DNA of 64,000 bases from Scolecobasidium constrictum UM 578 (lineage: Eukaryota > Ascomycota > Dothideomycetes > Venturiales > Sympoventuriaceae), in contig AZYM01000147.1 of assembly GCA_000611715.1 (NCBI GenBank), forward strand, positions 124,001-188,000. The letters are read 5' to 3'. The first letter of the stretch is position 1. Each line of letters opens with the position of its first letter. A program made the translations under genes and the position numbers. The notes below the pieces were generated by a model. It did not search any database and was not told the origin of the DNA. It worked only from the letters and a program-made list of their open reading frames with translations. Of the stretch, positions 53,099-64,000 are shown piece after piece.

Positions 53099-56000
53099 AT
53101 GTCGTCGTCTCGCAACCCACCTCCGGGTGGAGGCTTTCAAAGCCCTCCGAGCGGCGATTTGCTGGACCTTGACGATACGCAGCCATACTATTCCTCGGGA
53201 TCGCGCCCACCGCAGACCGATGAAGAGCTTATGCGGAGCGGCAGATATGACATGAATGACAGCACCACAGGCCAGCCGGCACGCTCACGACCGTCGGTCT
53301 CCTACGATGACTTTGTCGGCGGCAGCTCAGCCCCAGGACAGGCGAGACCGGGTGGGGTGCCCAGCATGCCATCTTTTGGCAGCAGTAACAACCCATACGA
53401 GTCGTCGACAGCAGGGCGACAGTACTCCCAAACATCAGATCTAAACAATTGGCAGCGGTATGCCGACGAGGACGAGGACGACCGCTCCATGGCAGGAGGA
53501 GGATACTACGCAGCAGGAGGCATTGACGAGTCTGCTCATCCCAATGCTCAACTACGGCACGCACAAAACAGGAATAGCATCTTGAGCTTGGGCGGAGGCA
53601 TGCTTGGGAAGGCGAAGCACATGCTAGGCATGGGACCGCAGTATTCGGAGATGGACTTGCCGTTGACGGAGTCTGGTCCAGCGCATACAAAGGCTTCGAC
53701 GAATGCAGATGAGCCTCCTACGCCAAAAAAGGACAGACTGGGCGACTTCAAGTTCGGCTTTGGCAAGAAGGTTGACCCATCGACCTTAGGGCCTCGCATA
53801 ATCCATCTCAACAACCCACCCGCAAACGCTGCGAATAAATACGTGGACAACCACATTTCGACCACCAAGTACAACATTGTCACGTTCCTGCCGAAGTTCC
53901 TGTATCAGGAGTTTTCGAAATATGCCAACGTCTTCTTCTTGTTCACAGCAATTCTGCAACAGATTCCAGACATCTCTCCCACCAACCGATACACGACCAT
54001 CATTCCGCTCGCCATCGTCTTGCTAGTCTCTGCGATCAAGGAGCTGGTTGAGGATTCGAGGAGACGGTCATCCGACAGCCAGCTTAATAATTCGAAGGCG
54101 CAGGTCTTGAGAGGCTCGACCTTTCAACAGTCGCCATGGATCAAGGTCGCTGTGGGGGACATCGTTCGTGTCGAGTCCGAAGAGCCGATACCTGCGGATC
54201 TCATCTTGCTTGCAAGCTCGGAACCCGAAGGCCTCTGTTACATCGAGACCGCCAACCTGGACGGAGAGACAAATCTCAAAATCAAGCAAGCCATTCCCGA
54301 GACAGCTCATTTGGTCAGCCACAGCGAATTGAGCAGACTTGGTGGCAGGATACGATCGGAACAGCCAAACAGCAGTCTGTATACGTACGAGGGAACTCTG
54401 ACCATGCAGGCTGGTGGCGGGGAGAAGGAACTGCCTCTGAACCCAGACCAATTGCTACTGCGTGGTGCGACTCTAAGGAACACACCTTGGATCCACGGCG
54501 TTGTCGTCTTCACTGGTCACGAGACCAAGCTGATGAGAAACGCGACTGCAACGCCAATCAAGAAGACGGCTGTAGAACGCATGCTGAACAGACAGATTCT
54601 CATGCTCGGTGCAATTCTGATAAGCTTGAGCATTATCAGTTCGATCGGCGATGTCATTGTCCGAACAACGTCCTCCGATCATCTGTGGTACCTCTACTAC
54701 GATGGCTTCAATGGCGCGAAACAGTTCTTCTCGGACATCCTGACTTACTGGGTCTTGTACTCCAATTTGGTCCCTATCTCGCTCTTCGTCACAGTTGAAT
54801 TGGTCAAGTACTTCATGGCGTTCCTCATCAACAGTGATCTGGACATATACTATGATAAGACCGACACTCCCGCGAATTGCCGAACCTCATCGCTGGTCGA
54901 AGAGCTCGGTCAAGTCGAATACATCTTCTCCGACAAAACTGGCACATTGACCTGCAACATGATGGAGTTCAGACAATGTTCTATTGCTGGGATCCAATAT
55001 GCTGATGAAGTGCCCGAAGATCGGCGAGCAACGTCTCAAGATGGCATGGAGATTGGCATTCACGACTTTGCGCAACTGCGAGAGAACAGGAAGACGCATC
55101 GGTCGCGCAATGATATTGCCGAGTTCCTAACTCTGTTGGCTGCATGTCACACGGTCATCCCTGAACGCAATCCCGAGAAGCCAGATATCATCAAGTACCA
55201 GGCCGCTTCGCCTGATGAGGGTGCTCTGGTTGAGGGTGCCGTGCTCTTGGGCTATAGATTTGTGGCGCGCAAGCCCAAGCTCGTCACCATCGAGTTCGAC
55301 GCCCAAGAACAGGAGTATGAGCTTCTGGCAGTGTGCGAATTCAACTCGACGAGGAAGAGGATGTCGACCATCTTCCGGTGCCCAGATGGGAAGATTCGGA
55401 TCTACTGCAAGGGCGCCGATACAGTCATCCTCGAAAGGCTACACGCGAACAATGGTCCAATCGTCGAGGCGACACTGCGACATCTTGAAGAGTACGCCGC
55501 AGATGGTCTTCGGACATTGTGTCTCGCCTCTCGTGAGATCACTGAACAGGAATTTAGAGAGTGGTACCAAGTCTTCAACACGGCCCAGACAACTGTGAGC
55601 GGCAATCGTGCTGAAGAGTTGGACAAGGCCGCAGAGATCATTGAGCACGACTTTACACTTCTTGGAGCGACGGCGATCGAAGATAAATTGCAGGACGGTG
55701 TGCCAGACACAATCCACACCCTTCAGCAAGCCGGCATCAAGGTCTGGGTGTTGACCGGTGATCGGCAAGAGACTGCCATCAACATTGGCATGTCGTGCAA
55801 GCTGATCAGCGAAGACATGACATTGCTTATCGTGAACGAAGAGAACAAGGAAGCCACACGCAACAACTTGCAAAAGAAGTTTGACGCCATCAGTGGGAAT
55901 CGTGTCGACCGCCTGGAAATGGATCAGCTCGCGTTGATCATTGATGGCAAGTCTTTGACATTTGCTCTTGAAAAGGACCTCGAAAAGTTACTACTCGATC

Positions 56001-57296
56001 TCGCTGTGATGTGCAAGGCGGTCATCTGCTGCCGAGTCTCGCCGCTACAGAAAGCACTCGTGGTCAAGCTTGTGAAGAGACACAAGAAAGCCATCCTGCT
56101 CGCAATCGGTGACGGCGCAAACGATGTGTCCATGATCCAAGCAGCCCATGTGGGCATTGGTATCTCTGGTGTCGAAGGCTTGCAGGCTGCACGTTCCGCT
56201 GATGTGGCCATTGCGCAGTTCAAGTATCTCCGGAAGCTTCTCCTGGTTCACGGTGCATGGAGCTACCAACGCATCAGCAAAGTCATCTTGTACAGCTTTT
56301 ACAAGAACGTGGCTCTGTTCATGACGCAGTTCTGGTACTCCTTCCAGAACGAGTTCTCTGGTCAAGTCATTTACGAGTCATGGACACTGTCCTTCTACAA
56401 CGTCCTGTTCACCGTGCTTCCACCATTTGCAATCGGAATCTTCGATCAGTTCGTCTCAGCCAGGCTCCTGGACCGATATCCGCAGCTGTACCAGCTCAGT
56501 CAGAAGGGTGTGTTCTTCCGAATGCATTCGTTCTGGTCATGGGTGATCAATGGCTTCTACCACTCCCTGATCCTGTACATTGCTGGCATCGCCTTTTTCC
56601 GCTGGGATTTGATTCAGAGTGACGGCAAGGTCGCAGGACATTGGGTGTGGGGCGCTTCTCTGTACACAGCTGGCCTACTTACCGTGTTAGGCAAAGCGGC
56701 TCTTGTGGTCAATATCTGGACAAAATGGACGGTGCTTGCAATTCCAGGCTCATTCGGTATCTGGATGGTTTTCATGCCAGCCTACGCAGAAATCGCTCCA
56801 AGGTTGGGCTTCAGCACAGAATGGCAGGGCATCAATACCAGATTGTGGAGCAGTCCTGTCTTTTGGGCGATGTGTGTTGTCCTACCACCATTGTGTCTCA
56901 TCCGAGACTTTGCATGGAAATAGTATGTGGCTCACCTGGATTTCAACCAATTTACCAATACTGACCACCGTCCAGTGCGAAACGTATGTACTATCCACAG
57001 CCATATCATCACGTCCAGGAGATTCAGAAATACAACATCCAAGATTACAGACCAAGGTATGTGACTTTATCATTTCTACACTGCATTGATGCTGATCATC
57101 TCACAGGATGGAGCAATTCCAAAAGGCAATCCGCAAGGTGCGACAGGTACAACGCATGCGAAAGCAGCGTGGCTATGCGTTCTCACAAACCGATGAGTCG
57201 CAAAGAAGAGTGTTGGAGGCGTATGACACGACTAAGGAACGTGGTCGTTATGGCGAGTTGAGAGAAGCAAGTTCAAATCAAATGGGCATGAGATAA
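53099..57296 (+). CDS. DRS2: P4-type phospholipid flippase Drs2
   Basis: Exons 53099-56922, 56976-57056 and 57107-57296 (introns 53 and 50 bp) encode 1364 residues. It has all P-type ATPase landmarks: DGET near residue 387, the phosphorylation loop DKTGTLTCNMMEF near 612, KGADTVILERL in the nucleotide domain, the hinge GDRQETAINIG and GDGANDVSMIQAAH near 1004. The P4 signature in M4, WVLYSNLVPISLFVTVELVK, has the PISL motif of flippases. The N-terminal 230 residues are disordered with a DLLDLDDTQPYY start. The C-terminal exons carry RMYYPQPYHHVQEIQKYN, part of the Drs2-type autoinhibitory/regulatory tail. The protein flips phosphatidylserine and phosphatidylethanolamine to the cytosolic leaflet of trans-Golgi membranes with a Cdc50 partner (not in this window). 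Confidence 0.95.
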
Positions 57297-57786
57297 TGGC
57301 GTTCTCGCGACTGGGTTTTGGATGATGATGGGGGTGGAGTCGTGGTCGCATGTATAGCCTAGCCACCGATTCCTGTCCTGCATCACGCACTGTATCTATA
57401 CTTTGGAGTCTCGGTAGGTGGACGACGAACATGCAAGCAATCATGAAGTCTTTGCAGAGCATTCGCACTTTAGTTTCCGATCTTTCCTCTCCTATCTGTT
57501 CGTCCGACAGATGCTGTCATCCAATGATCAGATGTCTATAGAAGCATCATGCATGTGGGCGGCTACTGCGACTGCGCCTTACCGCTTTCAGAAAATTTGT
57601 GTCTCCGACAGACAGCACGCGCGCAACATCACCACTCACGCGCCAGTGGCCTGAAGCGCGTCAGACGAGTGCATGTATTTTATCTCGAGTCCTGTCTTTC
57701 CTTTTCACTGTCATTCTTTCATACAGGTACCCGATCAGCGCGCAGCCTCTCACTCTTTCGAAACGCGATCTCTGTGTTGGCAGTGA
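57297..57786. other. Intergenic
   Basis: 490 bp between DRS2 and NUC1; CT-rich just upstream of the NUC1 start, otherwise nothing recognised. Confidence 0.5.
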
Positions 57787-58836
57787 ATGTCGCGAAATAT
57801 GTCCAAAATCACACTTGGGATCGCCGCAGCGGTTGGTGCTGCAACGGGCGCGGTCGTCACAGCTGGAATATATGGCAGCAGGCGTCAACAGTCGGCTCAG
57901 CCCTCTATCACGACATCCGCGACGACAGTCTCGCCTACAGCAACGTCTCCGCCAGCGCCCGTACCTGCTCCCGGTTTTGCGCAAAGGCCGCTGGCAACCG
58001 TTCAGCCTCCGGTTGATCCAAATGGTCTGTTTCAGTACGGTTTCCCTGGTCCCGTAGCTGATTTGCGCCCGGCGTCATCGCTGACATCCTCCTTCGACCG
58101 ACGAACACGAAATCCATCATGGGTCGCAGAACACATCACACGCGAGTCGCTGGCGATTCAGAATGGCGACAGGAAGCACTCGTACTTCAGCGAAGATGTC
58201 GGGATCCCAGAAAAGTTCAGGGCGAAGCTGAAAGACTACTACCGCAGTGGCTACGATCGAGGACATCAAGTTCCAGCCGCAGACGCGAAGTGGAGCCAGG
58301 ATGCCATGGATGCGACATTTGCACTGAGCAACATGTGCCCGCAAGTGGGAGACGGTTTCAACAGAGATTACTGGGCACATTTTGAGGACTTTTGCAGACG
58401 GCTCACGGTTCCTTATCCTTCTGTTCGCATCGTCACTGGGCCATTATATCTGCCGAAGAAAGATCCGACCGACGGTAAATGGCGTGTGTCGTACGAAGTA
58501 ATCGGTAGCCCTCCGAACATTGCGGTGCCGACACACTTCTTCAAGGTTGTTTTCGGCGAGGATGGACGAGTCGGCGGCAATGTGGCTCTTGCAGCATTCG
58601 TGCTGCCGAATGCACCAATCGCGAATAACAAGCCTTTGAGCGACTTCGAGGTGCCACTCGAGGCTGTGGAGCGGGCAAGCGGGCTCGAGTTTGCGGAGAA
58701 GTTGCCTAGCACCAGGCGCAAGCAGCTTTGCAAGGAAATTGACTGCAGCATCATTGTCAAGGAATACAAGCAACGACAACAAAGTCTGACGCAATATGCA
58801 CAGGGTAAGGAGCGTCTCCCCAGCCCGAGGGCTTGA
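57787..58836 (+). CDS. NUC1: Mitochondrial DNA/RNA non-specific endonuclease (endonuclease G/Nuc1)
   Basis: Single exon, 349 residues. The catalytic motif DRGHQVPAAD (His general base in DRGH) is at about residues 157-166, followed by FALSNMCPQVGDGFNRDYWA, which supplies the metal-binding Asn. The N-terminus has a hydrophobic segment (KITLGIAAAVGAATGAVVTA) that would anchor the protein to the inner mitochondrial membrane, then a Ser/Thr/Pro linker. Other family blocks are SVRIVTGPLYLP and VPTHFFKVVF. Nuc1 degrades mitochondrial nucleic acid and can move to the nucleus during cell death in yeast. It converges on the thiolase gene (200 bp between stops). Confidence 0.93.
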   Translation: MSRNMSKITLGIAAAVGAATGAVVTAGIYGSRRQQSAQPSITTSATTVSPTATSPPAPVPAPGFAQRPLATVQPPVDPNGLFQYGFPGPVADLRPASSLTSSFDRRTRNPSWVAEHITRESLAIQNGDRKHSYFSEDVGIPEKFRAKLKDYYRSGYDRGHQVPAADAKWSQDAMDATFALSNMCPQVGDGFNRDYWAHFEDFCRRLTVPYPSVRIVTGPLYLPKKDPTDGKWRVSYEVIGSPPNIAVPTHFFKVVFGEDGRVGGNVALAAFVLPNAPIANNKPLSDFEVPLEAVERASGLEFAEKLPSTRRKQLCKEIDCSIIVKEYKQRQQSLTQYAQGKERLPSPRA

Positions 58837-59036
58837 GGATGCTTGGGCGACAAACAGGAGAGTGTGCCAGAAGATTGGTCGTATTAAGCATAGCGTGGCT
58901 CATGTAGTTTTGTCTAATTTGTGTAAGCTAAGCGTATTCCTACAAGATACCCAAGCGCATAATCTCGATAAATGCTGGATGCAACCAATTTTCGCCTCGA
59001 TTTGAGACGCTATAATCATACACGGGCCATCCTCGT

Positions 59037-60394
59037 CTATTCAGCAACCCAGACAGCGGCCATGCCCATGCCAGTACCAACGCACATGCTAGTCACGCCG
59101 ATCTTCTGGTTTGTTCGCTTGAGCTCGTAGAGTAATGTCGAGACCTGTCGTGCGCCAGTCATACCAAGTGGGTGTCCGAAGGCGATGGCGCCGCCCTTCG
59201 GATTGACCTTCTTCAGGTCGAGACCAAGCTCATTTGCGCACCACAGGCACTGACTTGCGAAGGCCTCATTAATCTCCCAGATATCGACATCGTCCTTGTT
59301 GATGCCTGCCTTCTGCAACGCGACTGGAATGGCTTTCCATGGACCGATGCCCATGAGCAGAGGTGGCACACCAACAATTGAGGATGCAACAAACTTGCCC
59401 AAAATGGTCTGGCCAAGCTTCTCCGCTGTTGATCGCTTCATGAGGAGGACTGCTGCGGCACCATCCGAAACTTGCGAGGCATTTCCTGCGTGAATCGAGC
59501 CGTTCTCAGCGAAAGCAGGGCGAATCTTGGACAGCGATTGCGCAGTGATGCCTGGTCTGACGCCGTCGTCTTTTGACACTGTGATCGTCTTCTCTTCTTC
59601 TGACTTCGGATCGACCCACTTCACGGTCAAAGGCGCGATCTCTTGGTCAAACAGACCCTGCTTCTGTGCCTCGATCGCTTTCTGGTATGAGCTAGCAGCG
59701 AACTCGTCCTGAGCAGCGCGTGGAATTTTCTTGTCCTGCGCCATCTGCTCCGAAAGCTGACCCATGGGAACTCGGCATTCTGCCGCTGCCTTGTGCGCAA
59801 GTAGCTCTTCTGACATTTCAGTGACGGCTGCCGGGCTGCAGGCATCTGTTAGCGGTTGCTCCATGAATGTGATCCCGTTCGTGCATACCCATATTGTCTG
59901 CTCATGCTCTCTACACCAGCACCAACACCAACTTCGATCATGCCAGTCTTAATGGCGTTTGCAATGTCCACGCAAGCCATGAGACCTGACGAGCATTGCC
60001 TGTTCAAGCTCTTCACAGCTGTGCTGTCTGGGAAACCTGCGGCCAGAGCAGCAGCTCTGAATTCGGTTGCACCGCCTCCAGGAGCGAGGACAGTGCCAAC
60101 CGCGATGTCCTCGACTTTAGCAGGGTCAATCTTCGACCGCTCAATCAAGGCCTTGAATGCGCCCACAAGCAGATCTGCTGCATCGGTGTCTTTGAAACCG
60201 CCCTTTCCGCCTTTGGTGATTGGCGTGCGCAGAGCGCAGGTGACGACGATCTAGCGCCATTAGCACATACTCATCGTGGGTACAGTCTGCAACATACGTC
60301 GTCGGCATTCTTGCTGGTAATGTCTGATTTACCTATGAGAAGAGCATAAGCTTTTGTTGTCAACATGAAGCTGGCATATCAATAGCTTACCCAT
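59037..60394 (-). CDS. 3-ketoacyl-CoA thiolase
   Basis: Four exons: 60394-60391 (4 nt, ATGG), 60332-60298 (35 nt), 60250-59889 and 59835-59037; introns 58, 47 and 53 bp; 399 residues. The thiolase landmarks are the nucleophilic Cys99 in NRQCSSGLMA, the signature EINEAFASQ, GHPLGMTGAR and the C-terminal CVGTGMGMA. The N-terminal reading is MGKSDITSKNADDIVVTCAL. It catalyses thiolytic cleavage of 3-ketoacyl-CoA in beta-oxidation. The join at QYG/PAAVTEMSEELL is forced: a nearer acceptor at 59846 would run into a stop in the phase required by the donor. The fungal peroxisomal enzyme normally carries an N-terminal PTS2; none is visible, and the C-terminus (AAVWVAE) is not a PTS1, so its location is uncertain. 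Confidence 0.88.
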
Positions 60395-60962
60395 TGTAAT
60401 TCGGTCGTGTGGTGAAGTTGATGCTCTGGCGGGTTACGATGTTGTACAATGTGAAGCTTTCGACTATCACGCGCGAGGACAATCCTTCATATATATCAGC
60501 GTTCCAGGTATGAGGTCAATAAATCCGCGTGGAAGCAGGCCGAGGCACCGTTTCGAGTTTAGCTTTACCTGTATTTAGGATAGCGTGGGTCGACTTTCAC
60601 AAGACTGCGCCGGATCGGCTTTCATGTGATTGCGGCAAGGCTGGGCTAAGCAGTCACACGCGCATGCTCGGGCATGCTGGAAGAACAGTACAGTAATCAT
60701 TGTTGCATAGAAAGACTCTTCGGAGCACTCTCAGAAGGTACTGGTGGATTTTGCGATGCGCAGTGTGCAGGGAATGCTGCATTTCAGCACCTCGCTGTTT
60801 GAACCTCTTCAGCCTTGCATTTGCTCGTGGCAACCTTGAACATTTCGGCTTCAACTCCGAAGAGCTGCTTCGGCCGCAAGTCGTTGACCTATGCAGGCAT
60901 CTGAGTTCGTCTAATCTATACAGTGTCTTTTGTTCAGTCTCATCTTGCGAGCCTAGGCACTC
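60395..60962. other. Intergenic, thiolase 5' flank
   Basis: 568 bp; no supported gene. It includes the thiolase promoter and the CCT8 3' flank. Confidence 0.5.
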
Positions 60963-62685
60963 TCAGTCCTCGTCCCAGTTCGGATTGGGTCCAGGTGGCT
61001 TTGGTCCTCCAGCTTGTCTTGCCACGATGATCTGGTCCACGCTGAGGACAGTCCTGGCTGCTTCGGTCGCCAACTTAACTGCCCATGATTTGGCAACCAA
61101 GAGGTCTAGCACACCTTCCTCCTCTGCGTCCATGACGCCGGTTTGGTCCTCATTTTCGATATCCACGCCTTTGCACCACCAATACTTGTCCTTCTCTTTA
61201 CGATCCTTATGTGTTGAATGCGAACTGTAGAGTTTTGAAAGCACAGCAGTTGCATCGAGACCTGCTGATTCAGCGAGCGTGCGCGGAATGACCTCGAAAG
61301 CCTCGCCAAACTTGCGTATTGCGTATTGCGAAAGACCAGGGGTTTTGTCCGCGAATGCTGTCGTGCGCTCAATGAGCTGCATTTCTGTTGCGCCAGCGCC
61401 GGGGACCAGGCGAGGGTCTTTCGTGATGGCCTTAACGACATTGACTGCATCGTCGATTGCGCGCTCTACGTCGTCGAGGTGGTTTTGCGTTGCACCTCGC
61501 AAAACTAGTGTAGCCGTTCGTGTTGCCTCATTCTCTTGCCTGAAGACTGTGACTCGGTCGCCTCCAATCTCGAGCGTCTCAACAATATCGACTGCTCCCA
61601 TCTCGTCTGGCATAGGTGCGCCTAGTCTGGCGAGAGGGGTTGCGCCTACCACTCGACACAGGCGTCGGAGCTCGAATTTGGACAGCACTTTAATGACGAG
61701 TATGCCCATGCGGTTGAGATAGTGCAGTGTAAGCTCGCCTACTGTGGAACCAGCCACAACCACGCGCAACCCAGAATCATGCAGCTCTTTAACAATAGTC
61801 TCCATCTGCTTCTCTTCTCCCTTGGTGAAGTCCAGCATTTCCTGTGCATTTTTGAGCAGCACCGTGCCCTTGGTCTCCGTCTGTGAAATGTCGAGCGGAC
61901 AGGTGAATACTCCCACTTTTGCCTTGGCTGCCTTCTTCACTGTGCCTTCGGGCTCACGTCCGAAGACCATGCCCTTGACTACTCTTGACTGCTCGAGCGA
62001 GCCTCCTAGGATCTTGACGACGCGAATGTTGTCAACATTGAAGTTGACTGGGTTCTTGGGCAGGACTGCGAGCACGGCCTCAGCGACAAGGTCTGCCAGA
62101 GTGTCCTCGCTGCCGTTCTGCTTGGCTGAGATGACAGTCCGCAGCGCCTTGCTGAGCTCATCCTGGCTACGCACATCCTCGACCTTGTCAATCTCAAGCT
62201 CTTCCAGTGCCTTGATCGCGAAATCCTGCGCCTTCTCGTAGCCCACGACGATGTCGCTTGTCTTGAGGCCCATGCGGAGAAGCTCCTCCGCCTTCTTGAG
62301 CAGCTCTCCCGCCAATACTATGACCATGTTGGTCGCATCGCCCATCTCCGCCTCTTGCTGCTGTGAAGCCATGACCATCAGCTTCGCTGCCGGGTGTACG
62401 ACCTCGAGTTCCTTCAGAATTGTGGCGGCGTCGTTGGTGAGGATCATCTTCTGCAGATGGTTGACCACGATCTTGTTGCGTCCGTAGGGCCCTAGTGAAG
62501 TCTGAACTGTTGAGGCTATTGTCCTGCATGCATCGATGTTGCGTAGCACTGCGGCGTCTTCAGCATCGTACCTGGAGTAGCATTAGTGGCTGCCTGAGCA
62601 AGAGTAAAGTTTCTAGGTGAACGCACGTCTGGTAGCCGGGCTTAAACAGACCCGCATTGGGCGCTTGGGGTACAGAGAGCGACAT
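60963..62685 (-). CDS. CCT8: Chaperonin CCT subunit theta
   Basis: Exons 62685-62627 and 62571-60963 (55-bp intron, GTGCGT donor, ACTCCAG acceptor) encode 555 residues. It is a group II chaperonin subunit: TSLGPYGRNKIVVNHLQKMI, GDATNMVIVLAGELL (GDGT-type nucleotide motif, Ala replacing Gly as in theta subunits), VPGAGATEMQLI and a C-terminal WAVKLATEAARTVLSVDQII. The theta-specific FKPGYQTYDAEDAAVLRNID start and the KDKYWWCKGVD insert identify the subunit. It is part of the cytosolic TRiC/CCT ring that folds actin, tubulin and others. It is divergent from the amidohydrolase gene (698 bp). Confidence 0.95.
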
Positions 62686-63383
62686 GGTGGTGAGATGTGA
62701 TTGTGCAGCCCCCGAGAAGCCTGCGAATATGTTTTGGTGGTGCAGGTGGGCTGCTGCTTTTCAAAAAAGTTCCGACGCGATGGTTGAGTCCGTGCTGTCG
62801 TGGCTCGTATAGTAGACTCAGGCCTCCTCGCCTTGTGTTGCCCGTGCTGGATCCAACAACACAAGACAATCTACCAAGCATTGCGCAACTGGATCATCAT
62901 TCTCCTGGAATCTCTGGCATGGCTTGACACTCTGGGATGACCAGTTATTCTAGTGTCTGAGCACTTGCAAATTATGGCCAAACACTTCACAAAAGCCCTA
63001 ACATCATGAATGGAACGCCCATTCCCTCACTATGGCACCACGACTTCATCTAGGCTCGAACAGGCACCGCACAAGCGTGGGACCCTGTACAAGAGACTCT
63101 CTGTCATCGACAATTGTCTCCCCTAATCATGGCTCTGGTACCTCGAATAGGCTGTAAACATCAATAGGCTTTCATAATCCTTGCACGAACGGCTTACACA
63201 GCTCGACATCAGCCCATGCGATCACTTAACACCCGGCGGCATCGCGCTTGCTGTATGACCATCGCTAGCAGAGTCGCATTTAACGGCGAGGCACTGCGAA
63301 TGAAGGCCAAATCACTTTCATATTCAGGAACCTCCTGGCTGCATATTCTCTACCTTTCGAAGCACTAGCTTGTTTCATTCACC
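62686..63383. other. Divergent promoter region, CCT8 / amidohydrolase
   Basis: 698 bp without a supported ORF; no motif identified. Confidence 0.5.
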
Positions 63384-64000
63384 ATGTCTGTCCTCCTACA
63401 AGGTGGCACTGTCTTGTTACACCAGCCTGGTGACGATGTGCAGTCGGTTGTCACAGACATCCTTATAGAGGGTTCAACAATCACCAAGATCGAGCCTGGC
63501 ATTCACGCGGCCAATGGTGTAACTGTGATAGACTGCCGTAATAAGATTGTCAGCCCTGGTTTTATCGATACTCACCACCATGTTTGGCGTAAGTCCGTCT
63601 TACTGAGCGAATATGATGGGAACTGATGATCGATCAGAGACGCAGCTTAAGGGCAGGCATGCAGACCAGACACTGCTTGAATTCTTCCCATGTGGAGACT
63701 TGCAAGCTGCGAGCTACACTCCAGCTGACGTCTTCTGGGGTCAGCTCGCTGGTCTTTTAGAGGCTCTAGATGCCGGCACGACGACAATCGTAGATCATGC
63801 TCATGTCAACTATTCTCCCGAGCACTGTACGCTGCATGCCATCATCAAGCCATGCCAAGTTACAGACTTACTGTTGATACAATAGCAAAGGAAGCCCTGT
63901 CGGCTACGGTCTCTTCCGGCGTCCGGTCCATATTCTGCTACTCTCCCACGCAGCGTGTGCTGTCGTGGTCTCCCTTCCAGCTAGAGACCGACCCGCTCAC
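63384..64000 (+). CDS. Amidohydrolase (cytosine deaminase-like/chlorohydrolase family), 3' truncated by window
   Basis: Exons 63384-63588, 63638-63826 and 63886-64000 onward (introns 49 and 59 bp); about 169 residues are visible and the gene continues past the window. The N-terminal part has the small beta-sandwich then the start of the TIM barrel with the metal-binding motif VSPGFIDTHHHVW. Next come the family blocks YTPADVFWGQLAGLLEALDA, GTTTIVDHAHVNYSPEHS and SGVRSIFCY. The closest known groups are the metal-dependent deaminases/chlorohydrolases (8-oxoguanine-deaminase-, atrazine-chlorohydrolase-like). The substrate cannot be told from this part; it probably hydrolyses an N-containing ring or amine. 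Confidence 0.85.

Noticed and set aside
59845..59888. Alternative acceptor at 59846 in the third thiolase intron
   Set aside because: With the phase-2 donor it would run into a stop; the acceptor at 59836 restores QYGPAAVTEMSEELL.
1..64000. tRNA genes, transposable elements, CRISPR arrays, biosynthetic clusters
   Set aside because: No convincing T-arm/anticodon arrangement, no transposase or reverse transcriptase frame, no long terminal or inverted repeats, and no PKS/NRPS or tailoring cluster was seen. CRISPR is not expected in a fungal nuclear genome.

Overview
This window is nuclear DNA of a filamentous ascomycete. It contains protein genes broken by short spliceosomal introns (45 reconstructed, 43 to 197 bp, with GTRNGT donors, CTRAC-type branch sites and YAG acceptors), moderate GC and no operons. 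The gene families include a siderophore-iron MFS transporter, a DUF6594 membrane protein, an Ecl1-type zinc protein, the TORC2 subunit Avo1/Sin1 and a fungal NiCoT nickel permease. Together with the gene sizes they suggest a Dothideomycete, possibly from the Capnodiales/Mycosphaerellales; that placement is inference. Every multi-exon gene below was rebuilt by hand so that phases close, donors and acceptors are canonical and the joined protein matches its family.

Layout. 1-7.3 kb: the 3' part of a SAPS (Sit4-associated) gene, an acidic exon of uncertain ownership, a DUF6594 gene and a small ORF. 7.6-17.6 kb: a minus-strand block with an F-box protein, mitochondrial DEAD-box helicase Mrh4, a C-terminally extended 2-Cys peroxiredoxin, a NiCoT permease, mitochondrial beta-ketoacyl synthase Cem1 and ribosomal protein S24. 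18.4-37 kb: plus strand, with a RING/ZZ-like/SH3 protein, a siderophore transporter, Cdc42, a 980-aa coiled-coil protein, a Cys/His-rich protein and an 877-aa Ser-rich protein. 37.7-47 kb: mixed strands, with an Ecl1-like protein, eEF2 methyltransferase Efm3 divergent from mitoribosomal mL46, an L-type lectin divergent from Tim13, and NC2-alpha. 48-64 kb: Avo1 divergent from a PRCC-like protein, Drs2 flippase, mitochondrial nuclease Nuc1, a thiolase, CCT-theta divergent from a truncated amidohydrolase.

Most genes are conserved housekeeping functions: mitochondrial gene expression, import and lipid synthesis; TORC2, Cdc42 and flippase membrane and polarity control; protein folding. They are not an obvious functional cluster. 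I see no transposon, tRNA, secondary-metabolite cluster or CRISPR array. The more unusual material is at the gene-structure level (internal exons of 8, 17 and 24 nt; a 4-nt first coding exon), in protein architecture (peroxiredoxin tail, RING/triple-ZZ/SH3 protein) and in regulation (GATA sites matching the SreA-type consensus upstream of the siderophore transporter). I found no clear evidence of a wholly new biological system.
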